DNA of 64,000 bases. Origin: Zygnema cylindricum (lineage: Eukaryota > Streptophyta > Zygnematophyceae > Zygnematales > Zygnemataceae). The notes beneath the pieces were generated by a model that saw only the letters and a program-made list of their open reading frames with translations, did no database searches and was not told the DNA's origin. Below, piece by piece: positions 1-10,377 of the stretch; position 1 is the first letter of the stretch, and each line of letters begins with the position of its first letter. Both the position numbers and the translations under genes were made by a program. The DNA is taken from positions 41,309-105,308 of the forward strand of contig JBBHKE010003451.1 of NCBI GenBank assembly GCA_037447655.1, read 5' to 3'.

Positions 1-594
1 GGTTTCTTTCCATGTCATGGTTTTTCTCACCGGTTTTTTTTGTTGATGGGTATGGTCATTATAATTGTGTGCTTTTATACCTATGTGTTCTTGCTGCCCT
101 TCCCCCCCCTTTTTTTTGGGAACTCAGAACTCTATTTATTTTCTTTGTTTTTAGTTCCTAAACCGGCTTTGTTTCAATATCCATGTTGTTTTGATGCTAT
201 TTTCTTGCTGCTTCTTTTTCCCCCTTTTTTTCTGAGCTTGGAACTGCATTGTTATTTTTTCCCGGTTTTGTTCCTGTACTGTCAGTCTGTAGTATCCACA
301 TTATCAGTTTCTATGTTGCTTCCTCTTTTTTTTTCTTCTTTTTCTCCGCAAGCTGAACCCACATCATTCTCTATGGCCGGTTTTGCTCTTTAACTGTCCG
401 TCCCTAATATCCACTTTTTGTGTCTCTGTTGCCGTCCTCTTTTCTTCTCACCCTTGTTTTTAGTGAAACTGCATTATAATTTTTTCCCGAAACAAAATTC
501 TCGCTGTTTTTTATGCTCTCTCTCTCCCCCCCCCCCTCTCTCTCCCCCTCCCTCTCCCCCTCCCTCCCCTTCCCCTCCCCCTCCCCCTCTCCAG

Positions 595-3500
595 GCCTAC
601 ATCGACTTCGAGATCTCCGAGGGTGAACACGAACGCACCAGACAGCTCTACGAGCGGCTCCTGGACCGCACCAAACACGTAAAAGTGTGGATGAGCTACG
701 CGCAGTTCGAGGCCACGGCCACGCTAGAGGAGGAGACGCAGGCGGCGGCCGAGGAGAGGAAGCCGGATCCGTACGCCATTATGGAGGAGGAACAGGACAG
801 GGCGGCGAGGGCGAGAGGTGAGGAGGTTGGGTGTCTGGTTTCAGGGTCGGTAGTTGGGATTTTGGGGGAGGGGGAGGGGGGAGGGGAGGGGGGGGAGGGG
901 AAGGGAGGGGAGGATTGTTTCATCTAGACAGCGTAATTTATCTACATCCGTATGTCTTCATGGAGGAGAGAAAGGCAGTTGTGAAAGTGAGAGGAGACCG
1001 ATGCGTCAGACGAAGAGTGTGGAAGTTTTTTGATCAGCTGGTAGAAAGATGTGGTAGAAAGTTGTGTGAGGAATAAGGTTTTGTAGGACGGGCAGTAGAG
1101 TACGAAGGTGCTGCGTTGTTTTGTAGGCCAGTTTATGGCATAGTCACGGCATTCTCTAGAAGAAGTATGTTCACAGTCGGAGGATACTCTGCAAATCCAA
1201 AATCTTTGTCTGTTTCCTATATTTGGCAGTAGCGCCACCATTTTTAGGTGACAACCCAAGATTAGCAAATTAAAAAGGAAAAAATAAATGTCAAACCCTT
1301 ATGCTACTTCCCTCCGTCCTTCCTTCCTGCTTCCTCACCTCCTTCCTCCTTCCTCCCTTCCTCGTTCCTCATTCCTCCTTCCTTCCGCTTTCCTCCTTCC
1401 TACTTCTTCCTCCTTCCTCCTCTCTCCTCCCTCCTTCCTCCTTCCTCCGTAATCTTTCCGCCTTCCTACTTCTTTCCTCCTTCCTACTCCTTCCTCCCTC
1501 CTCCTCCCTCATCCCTCCTCCTCCCTCCTCCCCCCTCCTCCCTCCTCCTTCCTCCCGCTTTCTTCCTTCCTACTTTTTCCTCCTTCCACCTTCCTCCTTC
1601 CTCCTCCTCCGTCCTCCTCCCTCCGTTTTTCCTCGCTCCTTTTCCCCCCTCCTCCCTTCTTCCTACTTCCCTCCTCCGCCCTTCCTCCTCCCTCCCTCCT
1701 CCCTCCTCCTTCCCTCCTCCCTCCGCCCTCCTTACCTTCTTCCTTCTCATTTTTTCTCTTTTTCCTATTTGTTCTTCTTTCTTCTTCCTCATTCCTCTCC
1801 CCTCTTTGTGCTGCCCTTTACCCTCTCGCCAGCGGTATACCAAAGAGCTTTTGACTCCATGCGAACGGGAGCCATAGAGGCGAAGGAGGAGAGAGTGATG
1901 CTTCTGGAGGGGTGGAGGGAGATGGAGAAAGCCGCCGGGAAGGCAGGAGATGTGGCGGCAGTGGAGCGCAAAATGCCAAAACGAGTGAAGAGGAAACGGC
2001 CAATCACGGCAGATGATGGCACTCCGGCCGGGTAAGGGGGAGGAGGGAGAGGGAGGGGTAGAGAGAGAGGGAGAGCGAGAGGGAAGTTAGGAATACTTGT
2101 TCTGGAGGTAGAGGGTCTAAAGTTATGTTGGAGAAGGGAGGGTTGGGAATGGAGGTAAGAGGAAAATCCTAAATATAGGGGAGGAAGCACTTGGCTGGGT
2201 GAGGAAGCGGAAGTAGGGAATTGGGAGAGAGAGGATTAGGAGTGTTGGTACGAGGCAGAGGACTTATGATGATGGGGGAAGAAGGGCTTGGAACGATTGT
2301 ATGCTTTGCGGTTTGGATACGTTTTGCTTGTTGTTTTTACTTCTTTTCCTTTTCTGTTTCGTTTTCTTTTTCATGTTATTGTTCCTTTTTCATTTTTTCG
2401 CTCAGTTACAATTTCTTCCGGCAAAAAGAAAAGATCTTAATGCTTCTCTCCCTCTCCCTCTCCCTCTCCCTCTCCCTCTCCCTCTCCCTCCAGTCCTCCC
2501 CCAGCTCCGAAACTCCTCCCTCTCCTCCCCCGGATGCGACTCCTTCGGTTTCCCGAGGTCCGGGAAGTCGAGTAAAAGACAAACTTGGTTTTGTCTAATT
2601 CTCGTGGGAACTCCGGGAGCTTCTCTCAATAAAGGACGGACGGTACGGTCATTAAAGATAAAATAAATAAAGTAATAAATAAGTAACTAGTTAATGGATA
2701 AATTATTAAATAATATAGAAATAATTAATTAATGAATAAATAGATAAATACTGAATAAGTTAATACAAATGAATAAATTAATAAAAGGGGAAGGAAGAGG
2801 CGAGGGGGAAGGGGAGTGAGGGAGGAAAGGAGAAGAAATGTTCTGAAGGAAATCGAAAAGAATTGAGATCTTTTCTCCAGTTTATGAAGAGAATTGGAAA
2901 GGAACTTGGAAAGGAAACAAATAAAAAAAAAAATTATAATATGCAGGAATGAGTGTGGATTGTATTTTTTTTTTTTAGTTTGGTGCATCATTTTCTTTTT
3001 AGTCCATTTTTTAGAAAAACTTCACAAATTGTTATAATAAGTGTGGCTTTTGTGAATAATTTGTGCTATGTTTTAATATTAGACCACCTTAGTCGACACT
3101 AACTGTTATTATTATTACTATTATTATTACTATTACTATTATATTATTGTTATTATTAATGCTATTATAACTATTACTGTTATTATAAGTACTGATATTA
3201 TGATGTTTGCGAACTATTTTTTTTAATATCGCTAATTCCATCCACACTAAATAGTGTGGATTTTTATGGGAAAAATAAAAAAACCCAAATTCTTTTCGTA
3301 CCAATAATTAGTATTGTTTTTCTCAACAATTTGTTAATAAGGCAAATCTTGTCCACACTAATTAATATATTAGTACGGTTTTTGAGGGAAAAAAATAAAT
3401 TTAAAATTACAATTTTGTTATCCACTTTTTTTAGTATAATTAGTGTTAGTTTTTATTACAATTCTTTAATACATCAAATTATATCCACCGCTAATTATCG

Positions 3501-4710
3501 AAATTTGTATAATTTTTTTCCAAACAAAGTGTTTTAAGATTTCTCAAATTTTAATAACCACTCTAATTAAATTACATAAATATGTTTTTTGTGAACAAAT
3601 TTTTCAATAGCGTAAAATGATATCCACTCTAATTTTTGTGGCTTTTATAAAAAAAAATTGATCTTATCCTTTTTTTTTTTTTACCACCTTTATCTACACT
3701 AATTTCGAGACATTTCTTAATAACCATCTCATGTTTTTTTAAGGCACGTTTGTTTATCCCCCCTCCCTCCTCCCTCCTCCCTCCTCCTTCCCTCCTCCCT
3801 CCGCCCTCCTTACCTTCTTCCTTCTCATTTTTTCTCTTTTTCCTATTTGTTCTTCTTTCTTCTTCCTCATTCCTCTCCCCTCTTTGTGCTGCCCTTTACC
3901 CTCTCGCCAGCGGTATACCAAAGAGCTTTTGACTCCATGCGAACGGGAGCCATAGAGGCGAAGGAGGAGAGAGTGATGCTTCTGGAGGGGTGGAGGGAGA
4001 TGGAGAAAGCCGCCGGGAAGGCAGGAGATGTGGCGGCAGTGGAGCGCAAAATGCCAAAACGAGTGAAGAGGAAACGGCCAATCACGGCAGATGATGGCAC
4101 TCCGGCCGGGTAAGGGGGAGGAGGGAGAGGGAGGGGTAGAGAGAGAGGGAGAGCGAGAGGGAAGTTAGGAATACTTGTTCTGGAGGTAGAGGGTCTAAAG
4201 TTATGTTGGAGAAGGGAGGGTTGGGAATGGAGGTAAGAGGAAAATCCTAAATATAGGGGAGGAAGCACTTGGCTGGGTGAGGAAGCGGAAGTAGGGAATT
4301 GGGAGAGAGAGGATTAGGAGTGTTGGTACGAGGCAGAGGACTTATGATGATGGGGGAAGAAGGGCTTGGAACGATTGTATGCTTTGCGGTTTGGATACGT
4401 TTTGGTTTTATGTTTGGAGTTTTTTTTTTTTTTCCCTTTCTTAAGAATGGTTATTTTCCTTTTTTGTCGTAGAGCCCATGACCGTCAGCTGATTACTTTC
4501 TTTCCTTCTCCTTCTCCTTCTCCCTCTCCTTCTCCTTCTCCTTATCCTTCTCCTTCTCCTTATCCTTCTCCTTCTCCCTCTGCTTCCTACAGGTTTGAGG
4601 AGTATTACGATTACATTTTCCCCGACGAGTCCGGAATGGCACCGAACCTCAAGATTCTGGAGGCTGCTTATAAGTGGAAAAGACAAAAACTGACGGAAAT
4701 GGATGACTAA
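595..4710 (+). CDS. CRNKL1: Crooked-neck-like pre-mRNA splicing factor, 3' part of gene
   Basis: The C-terminal ~180 residues of a Crooked-neck/Clf1/Syf3 protein are encoded; the gene starts upstream of the window. The family is a HAT-repeat scaffold of the NineTeen complex and works in the nucleus during spliceosome activation. Exons seen are 595-817, then 1833-2031 or its identical copy 3911-4109, then 4593-4710 with a TAA stop. The first exon encodes a HAT repeat ([20 protein letters not shown], then [12 protein letters not shown]). The second carries [11 protein letters not shown] and a basic [10 protein letters not shown] stretch. The last begins [14 protein letters not shown], the conserved C-terminal motif of the family. 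All junctions are GT-AG, and the phases agree (817 phase 1, 2031 and 4109 phase 2). Introns on the sense strand are long C/T tracts. The protein ends soon after the motif (KLTEMDD), without the long acidic tail of animal homologues. Confidence 0.9.
1301..1830 (+). repeat. Long C/T-only tract in a crn intron
   Basis: Over ~500 bp the sense strand is almost purely C and T (TTCCTCC, CTCCCTCCT units), running directly into the acceptor at 1832. Similar shorter tracts precede the acceptors at 594, 2493, 3910 and 4592. Long open frames here, such as Pro/Leu/Ser-rich or Glu/Arg-rich ones on either strand, are artefacts of composition. Confidence 0.85.
1691..2326 (+). repeat. Copy 1 of a 636-bp duplication containing a crn exon
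   Basis: The segment is identical, as far as I can read base by base, to 3769-4404 at a constant offset of 2,078. It contains the end of a pyrimidine tract, the 3' splice site, the 199-nt exon 1833-2031, its GTAAGG donor and ~295 bp of downstream intron. The left boundary lies inside the C/T tract, which would favour slippage or unequal exchange. The right boundary is sharp, after GGATACGTTTTG. Confidence 0.9.
2494..2631 (+). other. Possible alternative last exon and poly(A) signal of crn
   Basis: A CTCCCT tract ending in CAG at 2491-2493 forms a plausible acceptor after exon copy 1. Read in the phase left by that exon, it gives ~27 Pro/Leu/Arg-rich residues and a TAA at 2573-2575. An AATAAA lies near 2627. 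The peptide resembles nothing I recognise, so this may be intron sequence only. Confidence 0.2.
2640..3745. repeat. AT-rich segment with degenerate ~70-bp repeats inside the crn gene
   Basis: This is a strongly AT-rich stretch between the two crn exon copies. The first part is TAAATAA-type low complexity. From ~3240 a degenerate motif, TCCACACTAATT or TCCACTCTAATT, recurs near 3241, 3351, 3421, 3482, 3557, 3629 and 3695, mostly 60-75 bp apart. A perfect 22-bp palindrome (ATCCACACTAA and its complement) is at 3240-3261. No coding potential is seen. Confidence 0.5.
3769..4404 (+). repeat. Copy 2 of the 636-bp crn exon duplication
   Basis: Identical partner of 1691-2326. Its exon copy is 3911-4109. 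It is separated from copy 1 by ~1.44 kb that is mostly AT-rich. Copy 2 sits nearest the true last exon (4593-4710). Complete identity implies either a very recent event or an assembly error. Confidence 0.9.
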
Positions 4711-5458
4711 TTTTAGTGTTAGATTTTTTCAACGAAAGTTTTGGACTCGACTAGACCGCTTCAAAAGGTGTTAGATTACGTATGAAAGGAAACTAGATCA
4801 GGTGGTTTTGTTGTATCTATGTGTAAAATGAATTTCCAAGTTTTATCTGAAATTCTCTCATACGATACCCATGTTCGAGGAGTATTTGGGAGTTTCTCTG
4901 GTTTCCTACTCCTTGAAAAAGAGAGTTTTACTGAAAGCTCAATAATGCGAATGGTTGTCCGGTAGAAGAGAATGCGAGAGTTTCGCTGAGTTTTGAGGTT
5001 GTTTTGTGATTGTTGAGGGGTTTTTTTTTGTGAATTTTAGGGTTCTTGACGATCGCAAAGGTCCGTTTGTGATGCTGATTTGCTGACGGGGAGGAAGATT
5101 GATTCCAAGTGTTACATTAATGAACAAAAAAACCAAGTTTGTTTTTGGGGTTTTTGGTTTCTTTCTTGTTTCCTGTTTTTATTTCTCGTTGTTAAGAAAC
5201 TCTTGATGTTGTTTGTTGATTGTTGATTGTTGTTTCTTGTTGTTGACTGTGTTGACTCCGGCTCTTTAAAATGAGTTTTATTCTCCTTTTTCATAACTCG
5301 GCTGTTGGAGAGGAAAAAATGCTTGATAGGGGCTGAAATCAAATTTTATGCAGAAAGGGAACGAAAGTATCAGAAACAAGTTAACAACAAGAAGTTAAAA
5401 AGCTGGTTGGTAGTTAGTCGGTGCAACATATAATAGGGTAATGATGATTGATGCATAG

Positions 5459-5841
5459 TGTTGTGTATCGAAGGCCCCTGGCCGATATTCGGCATTTACC
5501 TAATTTTGGGTATCCGATAATCAATATATTGCTTCGACATATCGAGGAGGCCATTATTGCGATATTTATACGATACATCGACCGATAATTCGATATATTT
5601 TCTACAGTGATATATCGAAGTTGACGCAAGGTCCAGAAAATTTGACCACCCCCTCCCCCCCTCCCCCCCTCCCTGGCGCGCCCTCGGTGGGGGGTGGGGG
5701 GGGGGGACCATACGATTTTTTTTACCCGTTTCGTACCTTTTCCGTACAATTGTCCGTACCATATCCAGGCATCTGACCGATCGATAATCGATATATCAAA
5801 TATTGAACTTATCGCGATATAGTTTTACCCAATACACAACA
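5459..5841. mobile_element. Candidate foldback element rich in TATCGAT motifs
   Basis: Ten-bp inverted ends TGTTGTGTAT (5459-5468) and ATACACAACA (5832-5841) bound a segment full of ATATCGAT-like motifs in both orientations. A C-rich/G-rich core lies at ~5645-5706. There is no coding sequence. The ends are short, so transposon status is tentative. Confidence 0.4.
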
Positions 5842-7084
5842 TAATTGATACATATATGTATACATGTGTGTATATATGTCCCGTTCACATGGACATCCTT
5901 CAAATGAGAGAATGAGAGCGTTAGAATATCCAACTCTTGTTCATGTAGGTGTGAACCTTTCGGGCGCAAGAAAGGCCATGAAGAAGGTTTCCTCGACCAT
6001 TGGTGCGAACCACTTCTTTAGAACCAATGTGCTCAGCGCCCGAGTGTACCCCCGAGGAGGCTCCCAGCAGAAGAATACAATCAAAGCAGAGGAGAGCCAG
6101 GAGCCTCAACGAGTCAGAGTCTTAAAACCTTTGTGGCGCAAGAAAGGTTGCCAAACCACAGCAGGGAATGTAAGGGCATAACACGGACAAGTCGTGACAA
6201 AGGTATGTGTTAGGGTCGACAGTGCTTCGCTCATCCAAAGGGTTTTTTTTCGATGCTCTATAGGAATACTGCCCCAAGGGAGGTGCGCTTTTCTTGGCCC
6301 ATCTTTATAGATCATCTCTTCAAAGTGACATGTCTCACTTGGAATGCAGTCTCGAGCCACTTGACCTTTGGGTGGTTTCTTTCTCTTTTTAAGGGAGTAT
6401 CTTAATCATTGAGCTTCTCACCTCACAAACGCCTCCCCTCTCAAAACATTCATTTCACCTCTCTCAGCCTTCAACAATCACCTCTATGACAATTCCCTGA
6501 TCAGCTTGGACAGGAACCTTTCGACCGAGAATTTGGCACAGGGCGCGAATTCAGATCTCTTCTTAGCTCAATCGTGGGGTTGGGTTCAATTCCCACGACA
6601 CGTGTGGAGAGGACAACATGCATGGGAAGTTGGTGTCTCGTCACTTTAACTCTTGTTTCTCATTTATTATTCGATGGTATTCTTGTTCTCTTACTCCCAT
6701 CACCATTTGGGTCATAGATGGCGACCTACTTTTTCAATTGCCTTTTCTGCAACATGTTCTTCATCCTCCCACTACCTTGTCGAGATGCCCATTTTTTTCT
6801 TTGTTTTGGAGCTAGAAAGGTTGGTTTGAGAAATAGAAAGTATAAAGTTGTTGCCACTACTAGACCTTCTAAACACTTTTGATATTTAAGCAAAATTGGT
6901 AATTAGTGAAATAACGCCCTTAGTGTCATGAACAGTAATATCGATGGTCATCATACCTTATGTGGTACACAAGCCATCGCTATTGGAAATAGTGAATTGT
7001 TAGCGTTAACACTCTATTAGAAATAGCTACACTAAATGAGGATTTGCTTTGTGGCTTATCGTGCACCACTTAAATAATGTCATT

Positions 7085-7312
7085 AACACCACACCGAGTA
7101 TCGCTATTAGTGCTAATGTTATTTCCGCCACTTAAATATATTCTCCGTGCATACTGTCGGATAGTTGATCTGACGGTTTCAATTGAAACGCACGATTCTC
7201 ACCTTACGGTTGGCGGTCTCCAATCTAAAATTGGACAATTGTGCACATGCGTAAGATGTTTAAGTGGCGGGAAAAGAACAAAAAGTTAAACCCTAGCAGC
7301 GACACACCATGT
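7085..7312. mobile_element. Diverged TA-flanked inverted-repeat element (MITE)
   Basis: The left side, ACACCGAGTATCGCTATTAG followed by CGCCACTTAAATATATTCTCCG and GTCGGAT...GATCTGACGGTT, parallels the left half of the intact element at 52389-52609. The right side repeats TAAGATGTTTAAGTGGCG and ends near ACACCATGTA. It is an older copy of the same family. Confidence 0.6.
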
Positions 7313-7537
7313 AGTTGATGGTTTCGGATAAAACACAACCTGACTCTAACGGCGATGGATGGTGTGGAACGCGACAAACTACGGGGCCGGTTCTTTCGAC
7401 CTAACCGACATTCACGGCTTTGGGTACAAGGCTACGTGGAAAATGTAGCTTGGAATTGATATCCACGTGTCGCTTTCTAAAAGTCCTTTGGTTACTGTGC
7501 ATCGTGGCTGCTGACAATGATTTGCCGGCAGATTGCT

Positions 7538-7562
7538 ACAGTACAGTACCGTACTGTACTGT
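7538..7562. repeat. Perfect 12-bp-arm palindrome (ACAGTACAGTAC)
   Basis: ACAGTACAGTAC, one C, then its exact reverse complement. It is followed by GCATGCATGCATG. A related palindrome lies at 8249-8269. Confidence 0.85.
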
Positions 7563-8248
7563 GCATGCATGCATGTTGCCTGTAACAAACTTCGAGTGTG
7601 GATCGGTTCAAACTTCAAAAATAGCATTTTGGCTTTTTGCTCGCAGCTGAACTGTACCGTTTCAAAACAAACAAACCTTAGGCAACAACGGTACAGGAAT
7701 GTGCGACTGTAGAGTTGACGTACACATGATTTAATATTGAAAACGTGAAACACCTGCTTTACTGGACCGAGATAACGGTGAAACCGTACGATTGCAGACT
7801 GTACTAGAACTCGTACATCAATTATCACAAAACACAGTGTGTACGAGATTCAGTGCGCAGTTAGGTTAAAGGATCCCGCACGGATTTTTTAAAGCACATC
7901 GTGTTCAACTGTTCATACTAGTATTTTCTGTAGGCTATAGTAGTTAGGACGTTTTCCATGAGACAATAGACTCATGTTACGCTTTCGGGAAAGCTGAACT
8001 TTTAGGGTCTCGTAGTCTCTTCTCCCTTGTGTACTTTCGTGCGGCGACAAAGTTTTTGGCTTTCCGAGTTCAGTTTTTCTGGGCGACAGTGCGCGTTACA
8101 TCCCGCCTCGTGGCTCTCCAGAATGTTTTCAGCGAAATGCGCGGCGCACTACCCTCTTTCATTTAGACGTCTTTTCCATGCCGATTTTTGCCGATTCATT
8201 TATCGCGGGCAGACGGTGCGATTGAAACGCTCCGGCAACTTCCATGTT

Positions 8249-8269
8249 ACTACAGTACAGTACTGTAGT
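8249..8269. repeat. Perfect 10-bp-arm palindrome (ACTACAGTAC)
   Basis: ACTACAGTAC, one A, then its exact reverse complement. The core CAGTAC/GTACTG is shared with the palindrome at 7538-7562, ~700 bp away. Confidence 0.8.
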
Positions 8270-8733
8270 TACGACGGGGTGACATTACCAAAAGCTTTCT
8301 ATATTTACTTTCTCATGGCATCCACCGCAGCAGCATGACCCATCGCATCCGACGTCGAACATGCATCCATCACGCGCCTCAAAAAATTCGTCCCCTCCAA
8401 ATCTCTATCCATTGAGCCTCTCTGTACGGACGCCTGTCCTGCTATAAGGAGAGTTCCTGCTGCAGTTTTTGACAGAAGGATTTCTTTTTGAATGCTTGGC
8501 TCCTTTGCAAGCCGGCCGTACTCCTTCACAGCTGGTTAACTGATGAATAACGGACTGTACGGTTTTAAATAGCTTGTCAGTTTTTATCTAGTATTAGCCT
8601 CTGAATGTAGAATTTTTCTCGTTTATTTTTATTTTTAATCCTTTTTTTTTTTTGGCTGGTGTTACATTTCACTTTTCTGTGTGAGCTGTCATATTTGTCG
8701 CATTATTGTTGTCCCACTGCGCAGTCAAGAGGT

Positions 8734-10377
8734 ATGGGAGAGAAGTTTTTTTTGGAAAGTTCCGAAGGAAACTCGAAAGAATCCGAGTCCATTCTTCATG
8801 TCTTGGAAGAAGTTTCTAAAGATATCGCGGTTCCATGGAAAGAACGTGGACTGAAAACACGTCCAAGTGAATTTATCAATCACGCTTATTCTGCAATTGT
8901 CACAAAACGACAAAGGTTACAAATTGCCGCTCAGAGAGCTCCCATGGATTTGTGGTATTGGAGCAAAAAGGGGCCCGTTTGGAGAATGATTCTTATTGGT
9001 TCAGTAAGTCACTAAGATTCATTTTGAAACTAAGTTATTTCCAAAATGAAAGCTTTCCTTCCTTGTTTTTGTCATCTGTGTGTATTTTTTGTTTTTTGTA
9101 AATTGTTATGGCAACAATCTTTGGCAAAGACTTTCTCATAAGTTTTATTTTAGCTTCACATTCGTAGCTTTCCCTTGGAAGCGCCATCCATTGTTTCCAT
9201 CTTGTCAACATATTGCAAAAGAGAACTGGTGAAAGTTTTTTTTTTTTTTTGCCCGTTCTATGCGGCAAACCACGCTCAATTGACTTTGGTTTGTTCTTAT
9301 TCTCAAAATCCTGTTTTTCTCGTTATCCTCTTCCGCAAACTAGTGCATATAATAACAATCGAGTAGCTCTTTTGACATTTTTTCCAGTTTACGTTTAATC
9401 GTAATATCTCGTATTGACGTTTTTCAGTCTGCGCTTGATCGAGTATTCTATATTGGTGTTTTTTCCAATTTCCATCTCAGTAATTTTATAGTCGCTTTTC
9501 CGATTTGCATCAAACTGAATATAACTACTGGTATCTTTTCCAAAATACTGTGGCTGGTTTGTGGCTGGTTTGCAGGCAGCAGCAGTGGCCTTCACTGCTG
9601 CCTTCGGTCTTGCGGCGTTCCTCTCTGTTCTCGTGGCGTCACTTGCGACGGCCGTTGCAGCCGCCTTGATTCTCGCACTATGGGGTGTGAGCGCGCTATT
9701 GGCCATCGGTTTGGCGGCTGTCGCAGCTGTTGCCATTGGATCGGTGGCAGCGGCAGCTGCAGTCATTTCGTTTGCCACTCTCTGCGCTATTGGATTTGTA
9801 TTGTTTTCGTCAGGTGAGGGAAAATTGTGTATATTGGATGAGTATTTTCTGGTCATATCAAATGCAACTCTTTGTGCTATCGATTCGTTTTGTTTTCGTC
9901 AGGTGCGAGAAAATTGTGTATATTGGATGAGAGTTCTGGTTCGGTTTTTGGTTTACGAGTTCACTAGTCAGCAATGACCTTTGACATCTTGTATGAAAAA
10001 ACTTGAAGCGTGAGGTTTGGAATGAATGTTGACAGGACCTACCGTCTGGATTTTATGAACCGTTTCTTGCCGTTTTTATGCTAAGTATGTGTGTGCATCA
10101 GTAGGAATATGGTAGTGAAGCTCGTTTGACTGAAGACTAAACACGTGTTATATTTTTTATTTCCTTTTTTGCAGCCGCCGCTTTTTGCCTGTGGGCGACC
10201 TGGTCGGTAGCCGAATGGGTTGTCGGTAAAATTTTTTCCATGACGGTCGGTACAAAGCAACTTGTCTCAGATCTTTCTCCCTCCGTACCTTTGACCAATC
10301 ATGCAAAGGACGCTGACGCCGTCTTAAGTAAAGAGGCTCGTGTCGATGCAGAATCTTTGAAGGCTAAAGAAATCTAA
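8734..10377 (+). CDS. Small Ala-rich hydrophobic membrane protein, unknown function
   Basis: I do not recognise the family. Three coding exons, 8734-9003, 9576-9813 and 10175-10377, join in frame (phases 0 and 1, all GT-AG) to give 236 residues ending in TAA. Residues ~1-85 are soluble and charged, with a basic patch (KRQRLQIAAQRAP) before a hydrophobic start. Residues ~91-175 form one very long Ala/Val/Leu/Ile-rich block that could make two to four membrane helices or a hairpin. The tail is acidic/basic and ends SLKAKEI. An AG at 8723-8724 after a pyrimidine-rich stretch suggests a 5'-UTR intron just before the ATG. The layout of soluble N-terminus, long hydrophobic hairpin and short tail recalls oleosin- or promethin-like lipid-droplet proteins. 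That comparison is topological only, as no proline knot is evident. Confidence 0.75.
9768..9945 (+). repeat. Tandem ~88-bp duplication spanning an exon end and its donor
   Basis: The 3' end of coding exon 2 with its donor (TTTTCGTCAG|GTGAGGG plus AAAATTGTGTATATTGGATG) is repeated 89 bp downstream as TTTTCGTCAG|GTGCGAG plus the same AAAATTGTGTATATTGGATG. The second copy is a usable donor at 9903. Using it would add 89 nt and shift the frame. Confidence 0.75.

Larger units (their letters stand above)
4711..8733. other. Intergenic region with repeats; no supported gene
   Basis: I see no convincing gene. It contains a G/T-rich stretch after crn, an inverted-repeat element at 5459-5841, a diverged inverted-repeat element near 7085-7312, and perfect palindromes at 7538-7562 and 8249-8269. 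A ~100-residue open frame at 5864-6181 includes a repeated GCGCAAGAAAGG but matches no family I know. Confidence 0.5.

Noticed and set aside
1301-2035. Long Pro/Leu/Ser-rich frames (also 32889-33603, 63654-63992) and their Arg/Glu-rich antisense partners
   Set aside because: They are generated by C/T or A/G tracts in introns or spacers and have no codon-level or family support.
6561-6600. tRNA-like box B (GGTTCAATTCCCAC after a T-arm-like GTGGG)
   Set aside because: Only the T-arm region is recognisable. No acceptor stem, D-arm or anticodon arm folds around it, and no box A is evident at the right distance.
8314-8470. ATGGCATCCACCGCAGCAGCA as a first exon of the 8.7-kb gene
   Set aside because: An in-frame TGA follows after seven codons, and no donor joins it in phase to 8734.
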